Assembly (NCBI RefSeq): GCF_024166365.1
Contig: NC_064835.1
Coordinates: 64,894,607 to 64,958,606, forward strand
Direction: 5' to 3'
Source of the DNA: Elephas maximus indicus
Taxonomy: Eukaryota > Chordata > Mammalia > Proboscidea > Elephantidae
DNA length: 64,000 nt
The notes below the pieces were generated by a model. That model saw only the letters and a list, made by a program, of their open reading frames with translations. It was not told where the DNA came from and did not search any database. How positions within the stretch are numbered: position 1 is the first letter of the stretch; each line of letters opens with the position of its first letter. Below, one piece after another: positions 44,808 through 56,605 of the stretch. The position numbers and the translations under genes are program-made.

Positions 44808-45175
44808 GTGAAAAAGGAAGATTGAAGGAGAGTTGATGCATTTGAATTGTGGTGTTGGTGAAGAATTTTGAATATACCACGGATTGCCAGAAGAGCAAAC
44901 AAATCTGGCTTGGAGGAAGTACAGCTAGAATGTTCCTTAGAAGTGAAGATGGTGAGACTTTGTCTTGCGTACTTTGGACGTATTATCAGGAGGGACCAAA
45001 CTCTGTAGAAAGACATCATGCGGGGCAAAGTAGAGAGTCAGCGAAAAAAGATCCTCAGTAAGATGGATTGACACAGTGGCTGCAACGGTGGGTTCAAATA
45101 TAGAATGATTGTGAGTATGGCGCAGGACCATGCAGTGTTTCATTCTGTTGTACATAGGGTCGTTATGGGTTGGTG
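44808..45175 (+). repeat. RTE LINE 3' end
   Basis: GAAGATTGAAGGAGAGTTGA, TTCCTTAGAAGTGAAGATGG, GATTGACACAGTGGCTGCAA and GGTCGTTATGGGTTGG are RTE C-terminal and tail sequence. It lacks the AACAAC end because a reverse L1 piece abuts it. Confidence 0.8.
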
Positions 45176-45366
45176 GTAGCTCGGCACTATCTAGTTCTTC
45201 TGGTCTCATGCTGGTGGAGTCTCTGGTTTATGTGGTCCTTTAGTCTCTTAAGCTAATATTTTCCTTGTGTCTTTGGTTTTCTTCATTCTCCTTTGCTCCA
45301 AGTAGATGGGACCAATTGACGTATCTTAGATGGCTGCTTACAAGCTTTTAAGACCCCAGACGTGTA
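45176..45366 (-). repeat. L1 3' UTR fragment
   Basis: GGCACTATCTAGTTCTTCTG, TGGGACCAATTGACGTATCT and GCTTTTAAGACCCCAGACG match the reversed L1 3' UTR at 55030-55220. It covers only an internal part of the 3' UTR. Confidence 0.75.
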
Positions 45367-45532
45367 GCAAGCTTTTATGTCTAGCGTATAGCTTATATCT
45401 CGTGAGGAGAATTTTATAGCTACCTGGTGCTATTAAATGATAAAATAGCAAACAAAAATGTATTTTAAAAATTTCTAGAACTGATTTTTTCCCCCTTAAA
45501 CATAATTTAGCCTGACAAAAACAGATTCCTAA

Positions 45533-45765
45533 GTGGGAGTCCCAGAGTGGTACAAACGATTAATGCACTCAGCTGTTAACAGAAAGGTGAGAGGTTCAAG
45601 TCCACCAGAGAAGAAAGGCCTGGCAATCTACTTCCGACAAGTCAGCCATTGAAAATCCTATGGAGTACAGCTCTACTCTGACACACATGGGCTGCCATGA
45701 GTCAAAGCCAGGCTGACTCAGCTCTATGGGCGATTCGATGGCAAGTGTCTGGCTTTGGGAAATAA
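45533..45765 (+). repeat. AfroSINE, variant with GAAGAAAGGCCTGGC block
   Basis: The copy shows GAGTCCCAGAGTGGTACAAA, GAGGTTCAAGTCCACCAGAG, AAGAAAGGCCTGGCAATCTA, TGACACACATGGGCTGCCAT and GCGATTCGATGGCAAGTG-like ends. This variant differs from the standard AfroSINE in its middle part. Confidence 0.8.
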
Positions 45766-47633
45766 CTTTCATACACTGGCGCCTCAATGAACAGTGCGGG
45801 CCACAGATCCTAGACCCTAAGAGTGTGGATTTTCTGCCTAGGAAATGAGATTTAAATACAGCCGTCTAGAAATGGCAGTTGTCAACAAATTATTGAGGGC
45901 CCAGTAGTACACAGAGGCATACTAAAAGCTATAAAAGACTTGACTCTCACCCTCAGGGAACTTCCAAAGTTATAAATAAATAGACTATTCTCAAAACAAA
46001 TAATGAGTAATACCTCATGGGGGCACAGTGGAGGAGACCTAAGGCAAAGATTATATTCAGGCTTCTGTAGTGGCATTTCTGATGTGATTATGCACTTAAA
46101 AAACAAGTCAAATTGTCATCAATCAATCTAAGACATTTGGAGGCTTTTGTTTTGTTGGTGAGAAAAGTTATACATATTTTCTATATAATCGTTTGCCCAT
46201 AGGAATGTTTTTGATTAATGGTATCTGTTAAAGACTTCAGTTCACAATTATTTTCCCTGTTAATAGTATATAATATCTTTTAGGAGCTAGATATGCTGAC
46301 CACCATTTGATGTTATCCTGGGAAGACAATTCATTGCCATTAACTCTGAGGGGAATGGAGCTTGGGGTGCAGAGAGCTTGCCACTGACTGTTGGCATGTC
46401 TGTTGATTCTACCGTTGGGAGTGCCTTTAAATGCTTTATGGAGTACATTTTATATCTGTTTTGTACATTTCCAATAGGGTAATAGTTTCATCACACTACA
46501 CCCGTGGGCAGTGTTTCCAAAAGTCTGTGGGTTGGTAGAAGTTAAGAAAAAAAAAAAAATGAATAAATGAATGAATGAAATGCTTGATAAAATAAAGTTC
46601 AATAGGACTTCCCAAAGTAATGGATTCACCTAACCATGGAATTTTTTTGTGAAGAGCATTTCATAAGACTGATGTTTTATAGAACACCAGCCTGGAAACT
46701 GCTGAAGTAGAAATTAGTGTAATTAGGATTTGGATCTATTCCAAGTACAGTTTGCCACTATGGGAGGCTTAGTTCTTAGTCTTTGCTCTATATCAGAATC
46801 ACTTTAGCACTTAACAAGCACCATTCAAATTTTGGCCCTTGGTTTAGGGCTACCAAATGAGAATATCTGAAAGGCGAAGTTATGGAAAAGTTTCCAGGTG
46901 ATTCTGATGCACTCCAGGGATTGCAAACCACAGAATTAGAATATGCCTTCTCACGACTTACTAAATGCGTTTTTAATCCTATTTGAGTATGCTTCGGTTT
47001 TGTTTTCTTGGCTCTGTTCCAGGGACCAGACTCTAGCTATAATTAAATTCAGTGTTATCATTCTTCTCAGAGTGTCTGCACCCAGATTTTCAGGTTCCAT
47101 TTCATCAGTGGGGCAAATCTGTAGGCCAGAAAAGGAACACCTTAAACAATAGTAGGAAAGAGATCGTATTGTATTTATATTGTGTTTCTAATCTGGCAAT
47201 CTCGAGTTTAATGTAGAAGATGCTCCAGTTTGTAGTTCACTTTTGTTTTTAGTATATTTTACTATTAGGAATCACAGAAATGATTTTCTTCCTTTTTTTT
47301 TACTTTCTTGTCAACTAGAAAGTTTTTGAAAGCTTGTCAACTTCTGATTGTAGAGGAGTTCAGTTTTCCTGTGGGCTTAACAAGCCACTGACATTTCATT
47401 TGCGAGCACATTTCTTGTATAAAAGGGAAGATAACTAATGTGGGAGTATTTGTGCATTGAGGTCAATATAGGAAAGCTTAGCAGGGTAATTACTTCCTTA
47501 TATTCTGTTAAAGTCAGTGAACTTCTTAAACAAATGAATTTACAAAAGAAATCTTATTCTCTGGGATAAGATCATTCTAATTAGAGATTGACCTGGGTTC
47601 CTGTTTTTTTTTAAACCTCTGTATACGTATCTA

Positions 47634-47834
47634 GGAGACACTGGGTAGCACAAACTGGTAAGCATTCAACTATTAGCTGAAAGATTGGTGGTTTGAACAC
47701 ACCAGGAGGTACCTCAGAAGAAAGGCCTGGCAATCTGTTTCCAAGAGGTCACACCCTTGAAAACCCTATGGAGCAGTATCCACACATGGGGTCGCCATGA
47801 GTTAGAATAGATTTGACAGCAACTAACAACAACA
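47634..47834 (+). repeat. AfroSINE, variant form
   Basis: TGGGTAGCACAAACTGGTAA, GGTGGTTTGAACACACCAGG, AAGAAAGGCCTGGCAATCTG, ACATGGGGTCGCCATGAGTT and an AACAACAACA end. It is related to the copy at 45533. Confidence 0.85.
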
Positions 47835-48088
47835 ATATACATATCCTACATGCCGTCCTCACCCACCCCCCAAAAAGCTGAACTACTTACTACTGCCTAT
47901 TTTCCTATTCTACCTCCCACCAAATAATGGAGAAAATCTGATGAGTTTATTTACCTAGGAAAAGAAGACTTTTTAAAACAAGGAGACGGAGAAATTATTT
48001 TAGCACAAAGTATAACATGGCATATTAAGATATGTTCTGCATGAATTTAAAAGGCTCTGTAAAATTATTTCTTGTATTGCTTATGTAA

Positions 48089-48295
48089 GGAGCCCTGATG
48101 GTACAGTGGTTAAGCACCCAGTTACTGACCGAAAGGTCAGTGATTTGAATCTACCAGCTGCTCCAGGGGAGAAAGATGTGGCAGTCTGCTTCTATAAAGA
48201 TTACGGCATTGGAAACCCAATGGGGCAGTTCTGCTCTATCCTGTAGGGTTGCTATGAGTTGCAATCAACTTGATGGCCATGGGTTTTTAGTTTGG
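48089..48295 (+). repeat. AfroSINE, long form, identical 14-bp target duplication
   Basis: The complete long form has GGGGAGAAAGATGTGGCAGT and ends GGCCATGGGTTTTTAGTTTG. TATTGCTTATGTAA flanks it at 48075-48088 and 48296-48309 with no difference. Confidence 0.92.
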
Positions 48296-48333
48296 TATTG
48301 CTTATGTAACTTTAAAATGTGTATACATGTACA

Positions 48334-48590
48334 TGGGGTTGCCATGAGTCAGCATCAACTTGATGGCAACTAACAGCAACTACTAATACGTGTGTGTGTG
48401 GCACAAATGATTAAGCACTCGATTATTAACTGTAAGGTTGGTGGTTCAAACTCACCGAGAGGCACCTCGGAAGACAGGTCTGATGATGATGCTTTCAAAA
48501 GTTCACAACCTTGAAAACCGTATGGAGCAGTTCTACTCTGCACACTTGGGGTCACCATGAGTCGAAACTGACTTGACAACAACATATATA
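48334..48590 (+). repeat. AfroSINE tail followed by a variant AfroSINE
   Basis: A tail piece lies at 48334-48385 (GGGTTGCCATGAGTCAGCAT, AACTTGATGGCAACTAACAG). After a short (GT)n run a variant copy follows at about 48390-48590 (GGTTGGTGGTTCAAACTCAC, GAGAGGCACCTCGGAAGACA). It ends in a (TA)n run. Confidence 0.8.
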
Positions 48591-49314
48591 TATATATGTC
48601 ACAAACACATGTAAGTATGTTGCAAAAAAAAATAGAAGAGAAAACAAAAAGAAAGTCAGAATTTGGAATGTTTATCTAGCAATTGTCAGAGCGGAGAAGA
48701 CTTATGATTGGGGGACATAAAACATTCCTGCTACCAAGGAATTGAAGCCTCCTGCCATGGAGTAAGAATGTTTAACGTGGCTCCATAATGGGATAAAATC
48801 TCCCTCTCGATGCTCTTCTCCTTCTGATTTTGTGCTCACCATGCAACCATCTGTTACTAATTAAGAATCCCAGGCATTTGGATTTTGAATTACGGGAGTG
48901 TATTACCTACTCAAATAAATAAGTAAATAAATATCCCTTCCTGCATTCCCGCTATCAATTATTCCCCCCTCTGTTGTATTTGTAGCCTCTCCCTCTCTAC
49001 TAGGCACTTTCTATAAGCATCTAAACATGCTCTAGATTCTCCAGTCTTTAAAAAGAAATTCTTGCCCTGTCCCCCTCTCCCCTCCAGTTTCTGCCCATTC
49101 TTGTCCCTTCACTTGGCAGTGGGACTCCTCGAGTTATCTAATAGTTGCCATTGCCTACAATTCACCCCATCTCTATTTGACGTTCATCCTCATTTCTCTT
49201 CATGGAAGCTGCTCTCATTCAAGGCATTGAAGACCTCCATGGTCCTAAATTCTGTGGACATTCCACAGCTATCCTCTTACTTGAACTTTCAGAAACCACA
49301 ACACTCCCACCTTT

Positions 49315-50172
49315 TAGTTTCCTGTGGCTGCCATAATAAATTAGCATAAGGTGGGTGATTTAAAACAGAATTTTTTCTCTCATAATTTTGGAGGCCAAAA
49401 GTCTAAAACCAAAGTGTCAGCAGATCAAGAGGAGAATCTGTTGTTTGCTTTGTCCAGCTTCTCGTGGCTCCCAGCATCCCATGACTTGTGGCCACATCAC
49501 TCCAGTCTCTTCCTCTGTGGTCACATTGCTTCCTCCTTTTTATCTTTTCAGATCTCTCTCTGCCTTCCTATTATAAGGACACTTGTCACTGGATTTAGGA
49601 TCCACCTGGATAACCCAGGATGAGCTCATCTCAAGATCTGTAATGGATGGAATTGTGTCCCCCAGAAATATATGTTGTAAATCCTAATCCCTATACCAGT
49701 GAACATAATCCCGTTTAGGAATAAGGATTTCTTTGTTAAGGTAATGAGGCCATATCAGTGTAGAAGGTGTCTTAAGCCAGTCACTTTTGAGATACAAAAA
49801 GAGCAGATGAGGCACAGAAGAGAGCAAGCACAGATAGGGGAAGACAGATGTCACACCACATGAAAATCGCCAAGAAACTGAGGAACAGAAGCTGGAAAGA
49901 GACAAGGACCTTCCCCCAGAGCCAACAGAGAGAGAAATCCTCCCCTTAGAGCCAGCACCCTGAATTCAGACTTGTAGCCTACTGACTTGTGAGAAAATAA
50001 ATGTCTTTTCATTAAAGCCACCTACTGTGGTATTTCTGTGATAGCAACACTAGAAAACTAAGATCCTTAACTATACATGCAAAGACCTTTTTTGCAAATA
50101 AGGTGACACTCATGGTTCTGAGAATTAGGACATGTCCACATCTTTCTGGAGGCCACCATTCAACCTGCTACA
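49315..50172 (-). repeat. MLT1-type LTR in reverse, split by a younger LTR
   Basis: TAGTTTCCTGTGGCTGCCAT, AATTTTGGAGGCCAAAAGTC, TTATAAGGACACTTGTCACT, then after the inserted LTR CCTTAACTATACATGCAAAG and GGCCACCATTCAACCTGC. It is an old MaLR relic in an L2. Confidence 0.75.
49639..50060 (+). repeat. Solo LTR, family A, with probable 5-bp duplication
   Basis: The LTR starts TGTAATGGATGGAATTGTG and has CAAGGACCTTCCCCCAGAG, AATAAATGTCTTTTCATTAA and GCAACACTAGAAAACTA at its end. AGATC at 49634-49638 and 50061-50065 is the likely target duplication. It is inserted in a reverse MLT1. Confidence 0.75.
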
Positions 50173-50307
50173 CTGAGTTTCTGTCTTCCCTTGATGTCTG
50201 TAATACCACACTCCTCTGGTTGCCTTCTCAACTCGGGCTTCTCCTTCTCAGTCTCCTTGTTTATATCATTCTTCTCCTCTACCTGTCTGTTATAAATTTT
50301 CACACAC

Positions 50308-51137
50308 TTTACAACAACAACAACAAAAAGTAGTAGCTGAGGCAGCTTATGCACAACCAAACACCTTACGGGATTTGGTTCCTTGGCTTGGAGGTTTAGA
50401 GGCATGGTTTCATGGGACATCCCAGGTAATTGACCTAATACTGTGTTTCGTGCTTCTGTTCTACCTCCTAGTTAATTGTGTAGTGCCTGGGGTTTTAAAA
50501 GCTTGCAGATGACCATCCAAGGTACAACAATTGGTCTCTATTCACCTGAAGCAACAGAGGAAGAAGAGTCAGGAGTGGGAAGAGGAAATGAAATATGTGG
50601 CTAATTGCCTCCATAAACAACTGCCCCCTTTGCCATGAGACCAGAAGAACTGGATGGTGCCCGGCTACCACTCTGAACGTTTTGATCAAAGATTCTGTAG
50701 CAGAATCCTGATCAGAAGGAGAAATATGCGGAACAGAATTTCAAATTCTCATGGAATCCAGAGTTTCTGGAGCCATGGAGACTGGATGAACCCTTGAAAC
50801 TATTGCCCTGAGATAAGCTTTAAACTTTAAGCCAAATATATTCCTGAAGTTTTCTTAAAACCAAACAATGGTTTACTTAACTAGTAAAAAATATATGCCT
50901 TGAGCATTGTGTGTTCCTTTAAGATCTATCTATATGAGATCAAATTGACAACAGCAACTCAAAAGATTAGATAGGAATCTTAGGGGGCAGTGAGGAAGAA
51001 CTCAGAAAAGGGGGATGAAAATGGTTGCACAACTTGAAGAATGTAATCAGTGTCACTGAATTTTACATGTAGAAATTGTCGAATTTGTGTATGCTCTACT
51101 ATGTATATTTTCAACAACAATAAAAATATTAAAAAAA
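50308..51137 (+). repeat. L1 3' end (second subfamily), with target duplication
   Basis: The segment runs from the 3' UTR (GGTTTTAAAAGCTTGCAGAT, ACAACAATTGGTCTCTATTC, GAGACCAGAAGAACTGGATG) to a CAACAACAATAAAA end. TTCACACAC at 50299-50307 and 51138-51146 is the core of the target duplication. Its shared first part with the copies at 53155 and 54523 supports the L1 assignment for the whole subfamily. Confidence 0.75.
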
Positions 51138-51542
51138 TTCACACACATCAGGGCTAGGTCTTATCTCACTTTGCCCTTTCTTCATAGGCAATATCTTCTA
51201 GTCTGTGGCTTCAGTTACCATTTATACAACTGAATACTGTACTCCAAATTTCTGCATTTAGCCAGACCTGTCCTGTTCTTTATTCATATCCTACTTAACA
51301 TTACCATTTGAGTATCTCAGGGGCATTGAAATTTAACGTGTCCAAAATAGAAGTCATCACCCTTCTTATTCCATCACCCATCACCATCCACTAAAAATCT
51401 GCCCTTCCTACAGAATTTATTAGCTCAGTAAAAGACATCACCATTCACCCAGTTGCTTATGCCAGATTTACCTTTGATATTTCCCTCTTCCTGTCTCCCT
51501 ACATCCACTTCATCACCAAAACCCATTGATATTACCTCCTTA

Positions 51543-51705
51543 AGGAAGCCTAGTGGAAAGTGGTTAAGCACTTGGCTGCTAACCGAAAGGTCAACAGTTT
51601 GAACCCACCAGCCGCTCCGTGGGAGAAAGATGTGCAGTCTGCCTCCATAAAGATTACAGCCTTGGAAACCCTATGGGACAGTTCTACTCTGTTCTATAGG
51701 GTCAT
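51543..51705 (+). repeat. AfroSINE, 3'-truncated long form
   Basis: GAAGCCTAGTGGAAAGTGGT, AACAGTTTGAACCCACCAGC and CTCCATAAAGATTACAGCC are present. The copy stops after TTCTATAGGGTC, so the GAGTCGGAATCGACTC tail is missing. Confidence 0.85.
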
Positions 51706-53154
51706 GTTTAAAGTGAAATCCACCCACTTCTCTTTATCTTACTGCCATTTTCTTTTATCCACCCTTGGTCTCTTCAGTCCATTTTCCACATAGCAGCCTG
51801 AGTGATGGCAAAATATAAATTGAATCATGCCACCAGGAACCCTTTTTAGTGGTTTCCATTGCTTTTAGGATGAAATCCAAAATCCTCATGTGATTTCTAA
51901 GGTCCTGCGTGATCTGGCCCTGTCTGCCTCTCCAACTTCATCTCTCTTCCTTGTCCCTCTCCCGCTGGCTTTCCTTTTACCCACCAGCTTTATACATACC
52001 TACCTTCTTTTAGTTCCTGAAGGTTCCTTCTGCCTCTGAGTCTCTGCACATGGTTTTCCCTCTCCTCCCTATTGCTAACAAACTTACATTCATTCTTTAG
52101 GTAAAAATGAAAATGTTGCTTATTTAGGGAAACCATTCCTAGCCATTCCCTGCTGCTGGACTAGATTGGGCCCACTTGTTCCCTTATAGCCCCTTTCAGT
52201 TCTCTTTTTGGAGCATGGATCATAATTATTATCTTTATTTGTCTCCCCTGATGAAATACGAGTAAGTGCCACAAAGGCAGGGACTGTGTGCTCTGTCAAA
52301 ACACGAGGCAAGCACAGTACCTAGCACAAATAGGAATTCATGTATTAGTGAATGGATCTAATGACCTGAGTTGCTAAGATGAAACTGAGAAAAGGGAAAA
52401 CCTGAATCCAGTGACAGCATATTTGAAGTAAAATAGTTTTTAAAACCATTATGTACAGTATTAACCGGATTGAACAAAGTTAAGGAAACTTCAGGAAACA
52501 GTGGAGACTCATTTTTATATCAGCTGCTCGATAGACTTTTTCGAGGGAATGCAGCTGAAAGCCCCAAGTATTCTTCACAGTCGGGCTGTTATCATGAACA
52601 TAGTCCAGGTTTACAGCTTCTGAAAAACCTTATTTAACTTCATAGAATAGCTAGTTTTTACTGTGACCATGTTGGGTCTGAAAGTTGTGGCTGTTCAAAG
52701 GGTTGAACTGAAGAAGCGTGTGTTCTAGAAATATCCCAGATGCATTGAAAGTCCTGAAGCTCTTTATGTCTGGGCACTGTGGTCCCTATTTCACACCACG
52801 TATTTTAGACACAAATCCTTGACCATGGTAAAATACCTAAATCAAATGTTTAGCAGGCCTGAGCATCCCTATTTTGACTATGACTGGGATTATGTGTTTT
52901 CCTATCTTCAGCCAAAATGACAGCTGTTACTTTCTATTTTCTAGAAAAATACTCAGCATGTTTGCCATGTATGTAAGAGGGAACAGAGGGGTGGGGGAAA
53001 AGAAGTTTAAAATTATTCTTACATTTTATAATGCAATTTAGACACAGACCAGACATAAATTTCTTTATCTACTGTTGAGGTCTAATTCCAGAAGGACTGC
53101 TTCTCAAGCAATGACCTGTTTCTTTTTGTGTGTGTGTGTATGTTTTCTAAGCTG

Positions 53155-54010
53155 TAATCTTTTTTTTTTTTAACTGTACTTTAGATGAAGATTTACAGAA
53201 CAATTTAGTTTCTAATTAAACAGTACACATATTGTTTTATGACATTGGTTAACAACCCCACGACATGTCAACACTCTCCCTTCTCAAATTTGGGTTCCCT
53301 ATTACCAGCTTTCCAGTTCCTTCCTGCCTTCTAGTCCTTGCCCCTGGGCTGGTGTGCCCCTTTAGTCTTATTTTGTTTTATGGGCCTGTCCAATCTATGG
53401 CTGAAGGGTGAACCTCAGGAGTGACTTCATTACTGATTTGAAAGCGTGTCCAGGGACCATACCCTCAGGGTTTCTCCAGTCTTTGTCAAGCCAGCAAGTC
53501 TGGTCTTTCTTTTTGAGTTAGGATTTTGTTCTATATTTTTTTCCAGCTCTGTTCAGGACCATCTATTGTGATCCCTGTCAGAGCAGTTAGTGGTGGTAGC
53601 TGGGCACCATCTAGTTGTGGTGGACTCAGTCTGGAGAAGGTTGTGCTAGATGTGGTCCATTAGTCCTTTGGACTAATCTTTCCCTTGTATCTTTAGTTTT
53701 CTTCATTCTTCCTTGCTCCCAAAGGGGTGAAACCAGTAGAGTATCCTAGATGGCTGCTCACAGGCTTTTAAGACCCCAGATGCTACTTACTCACCAAAGT
53801 AGAATGTAGAACATTTTCTTTATAAATTATGCCAGTTGAGCTAGATATTCCCCAAGACCATGGTCCCTACAACCCTCAGCCCACCATATCCATCCCTCAG
53901 CAAGTTTGGATGTGTCTATGCTGCATCCATGACCCGGCCTCGTACAAGTTGTTTTGGCTTCCCCAGTATTGTGTACTGTCTTACCTTTCACCAAAGTTAC
54001 CACTTGCAAT
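53155..54010 (-). repeat. L1 3' UTR, older copy
   Basis: In reverse, TTGTTTTATGACATTGGTTA, GGTGGTAGCTGGGCACCATC, TCCTAGATGGCTGCTCACAG and GCTTTTAAGACCCCAGATGC match the elephant-type L1 3' UTR order but with more divergence than the copy at 54523. The boundary on the right is unclear. Confidence 0.7.
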
Positions 54011-54129
54011 GACTGGTTTCAAACTCTATACGTTTGTCTTCTTGACAGAGAAAAGGGAAGATCTTGTAGTAACTGGTGGGTGGTTTGTGTGAGCAGAGTT
54101 AGTTGTTAGTGTTTATAGAGCACCTCCAC

Positions 54130-54400
54130 TACTTATCTATGGTTGCATAACAATTTACCCCAAAGCTTAAAACAATAAATATTTATTATCCCACGGCTTC
54201 AGTGGGTCAGGGATCTGGGAGCGTGGTTAGTTGGGTGCCTCTGCCTGAGGGTCTCTCGTGAAGATGCAGTGAAGCTGTCAGTTGGGGCTGCTTGTTTCAT
54301 CTGAAGGCTTGACTGGGGGAGGATGCACTTCTGAATTCACTTGCATGGCTGTTAGCAGGATTGTTACGTGGGCCTTACCAAAGGGTAGCTGACAATGTGG
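54130..54400. repeat. Ancient repeat related to 6506-7030
   Basis: CTATGGTTGCATAACAATTT, ACCCCAAAGCTTAAAACAAT and TTCAGTGGGTCAGGGATCTG are typical of an old mammalian repeat. I cannot name the family with confidence. Confidence 0.35.
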
Positions 54401-54522
54401 CGTCAGTATGATTGTTTTTTCAGATTAGACAGGCACGTTTTGTTATCAAATGAAACAATTCTACAAAAACCCGATGGTATTGTACTAAGTATTACTGTCT
54501 ATCTTTGGGCAGACAACATCTT

Positions 54523-55395
54523 TTTTTTTTTTAATAATTTTTGTTGTGCTTTAAGTGCAAGTTTACAAATCTAGTCAGTCTCTCACACAAAAACCCATAT
54601 ATACCTTGCGTATACACCTTGCTACACGCTCCCAATTACTCTCCCCCTAATGGGACAGCCCACTCTCTCCCTCCACTCTCTCTTTTCGTGTCCATTTCGC
54701 CAGTTTTTAACCCCCTCCACCCTCTCATTTCCCCTCCAGGCAGGAGATGCCAACATAGTCTCAAGTGTCCACCTGATCCGAGAAGCTCACTCCTCACCAG
54801 CATCTCTCTCCAACCCATTGTCCAGTCCAATCCATGTCTGAAGAGTTGGCTTCGGGAATGGTTCCTGTCCTGGGCCAACAGAAGGTCTGGGGGACATGAC
54901 CACCAGCGTCCTTCCAGTCTCAGTCAGACCATTAAGTCTGGTCTTATGAGAATTTGGGGTCAGCATCCCACTGCTCTCCTGCTCCCTCAGGGGTTCTCTG
55001 TTGTGTTCCCTGTCAGGGCAGTCATCTGTTGTAGCTGGGCACCATCTAGTTTTTCTGGTCTCAGGCTGATGTAGCTTCTGGTTCATGTGGCCCTTTCTGT
55101 CTCTTGGGCTCATAATTACCTTGTGTTCTTGGTGTTCTTCATTCTCCTTTGATCCAGGTGCATTGAGACCAATTGACGCATCTTAGATGGCCGCTTGCTA
55201 GCATTTGAAACCCCAGATGCCACTCTTCAAAGTGGGATGCAGAATGTTTTCTTAATAGATTTTATTATGCCAATTGACTTAGATGTTCCCTGAAACCATG
55301 GTCCCCAAGCCCCTGCCCCTGCTACACTGGCCTTTGAAGCATTCAGTTTATTCAGGAAACTTCTTTGCTTTTGGTTTAGTCCAGTTGTGCTGACC
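54523..55395 (-). mobile_element. L1 3' UTR insertion with 17-bp target duplication
   Basis: TGGGCAGACAACATCTT flanks the element at 54506-54522 and 55396-55412 with no mismatch. It holds only 3' UTR, from the GGTCAGCAC point to the A-rich end. It contains the 108-codon sense frame (54787-55113) and a 177-codon antisense frame (54541-55074, opening with an ATG that other copies lack). Confidence 0.95.
54787..55113 (-). other. 108-codon open frame in L1 3' UTR
   Basis: An ATG-started frame (MSPRDRKGHMNQ...) ends with ...LERDAGEE and a TGA. It is 327 nt long including the stop, exactly like the copy at 59579-59905. It is rich in Arg, Pro, Thr and Glu, with no membrane segment or known motif. 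A product would be small and polar. I know no function and none is claimed. Confidence 0.55.
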
Positions 55396-56399
55396 TGGGC
55401 AGACAACATCTTAAAGCATCAAGTGTAAATAATTTTATTCTGATATTAAGTGCCAGTGATCACCAATTTTCACACAAAATGGTTTTTTTCTCTTTTTTTT
55501 TTTTACTGCAGTTAAAGGACCATTGCTGGTCAGCTGAAGAGGGAAATGTTTGGTTTGCCATTCAAGAAGTTAGTCAAAGTAATGTAGATAAAAACGGCAG
55601 CCATATAAATCAGCGTGGCATTGCATCCAAGCAAAGGACAATAGAGTAACTTAAAGAAATATGTCCACTTAGTTAATCAAACTGTGTTTTACTCTTTGGA
55701 GTTTACAAGAGTCGGTAGTACCAGCTAGCTAGTATCCAATATTAAACTTAGCCATTCTGATTCTTGATCCTTCTTAGGTAACCAAACATTCCCCTCCCCT
55801 CTGGAAGCTTCGGGGATATTTTCTTTGTCCCCATTACACTAGAATTTTACAATGATGTGAGCCTTGGTGTAGGTGAGGATCAAGTGAAATAATGATTGTG
55901 AAAGGGCAAACAGGATGGCTGGAGAAACAGGGTACTCCTGGAGGGCAAGCGTGGGAGGGTGAGCTGGGGCAGAGCTGAGAACAGAAAGAGAAGGTTACAT
56001 GACAGTCTGGAAGCAGAAAGTCAGGGCAGTTAAAGGTGACGATCCTTTCTTACTTTGGTGCCTTGCCCAAGTTGGAAGCGTTCAAATGCCTAACTCCGGA
56101 GCTACCACTCTAGCAAAATCTCCCCACTCTCACTCGGCAGCTAAAGTCAAGGGGCACATTAAGCACCAGTTCACTCTCACCCAGTAGATCCACAAACCAG
56201 TGTTGTTCTTGAACTAACCCAGCAACTCAGAAAGGTTGTTTAACCCCTGAATCTGGTACCTTCTTTGGTCTTAACTATAGCACTGTCTGGGTGGTTTTTA
56301 AAGTGAACTTGGATAGATTACATGCCACAAGTCAAATCATAGATGTGAAAGTACTACAGCTTCTAATTGGTTTGTTTTGGTTTGAACCCCTGCAGAGAA

Positions 56400-56605
56400 T
56401 TTGCCCTTCCACCCCAGATATACTTAATCAGAATCTACATCTTAACAAGATCCCCAGGTGATTCTTATGTATAACGTATTTTGAGACACACCACCCTGCT
56501 AGTGGCTCTCAGAATTGGTCCCTAACCAGCAGCATTAACATCACCTGGGAACTTGTTAGAAATGCAAATTCTCAGCAGGGGCCCGAACCGGACCAGTTCC
56601 AAGCC
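56400..56605. repeat. Two adjacent MER5-type fragments
   Basis: AGAATTTGCCCTTCCACCCC with TCCCCAGGTGATTCTTATGT reads as one reverse piece. TAGTGGCTCTCAGAATTGGT with CACCTGGGAACTTGTTAGAA and ATGCAAATTCTCAGC reads as a second, forward piece. Confidence 0.65.

Larger units (their letters stand above)
48960..52360 (+). repeat. L2 LINE, host of three insertions
   Basis: L2 sequence appears in order at 48960-49314 (CTGCTCTCATTCAAGGCATT), 50173-50307, 51138-51542 (AATTTAACGTGTCCAAAATA) and 51706-52360. The last block holds AGGATGAAATCCAAAATCCT, GGTCCTGCGTGATCTGGCCC and GGCAGGGACTGTGTGCTCTG. About 1.5 kb of L2 remains when the insertions are removed. All frames are broken. Confidence 0.75.
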
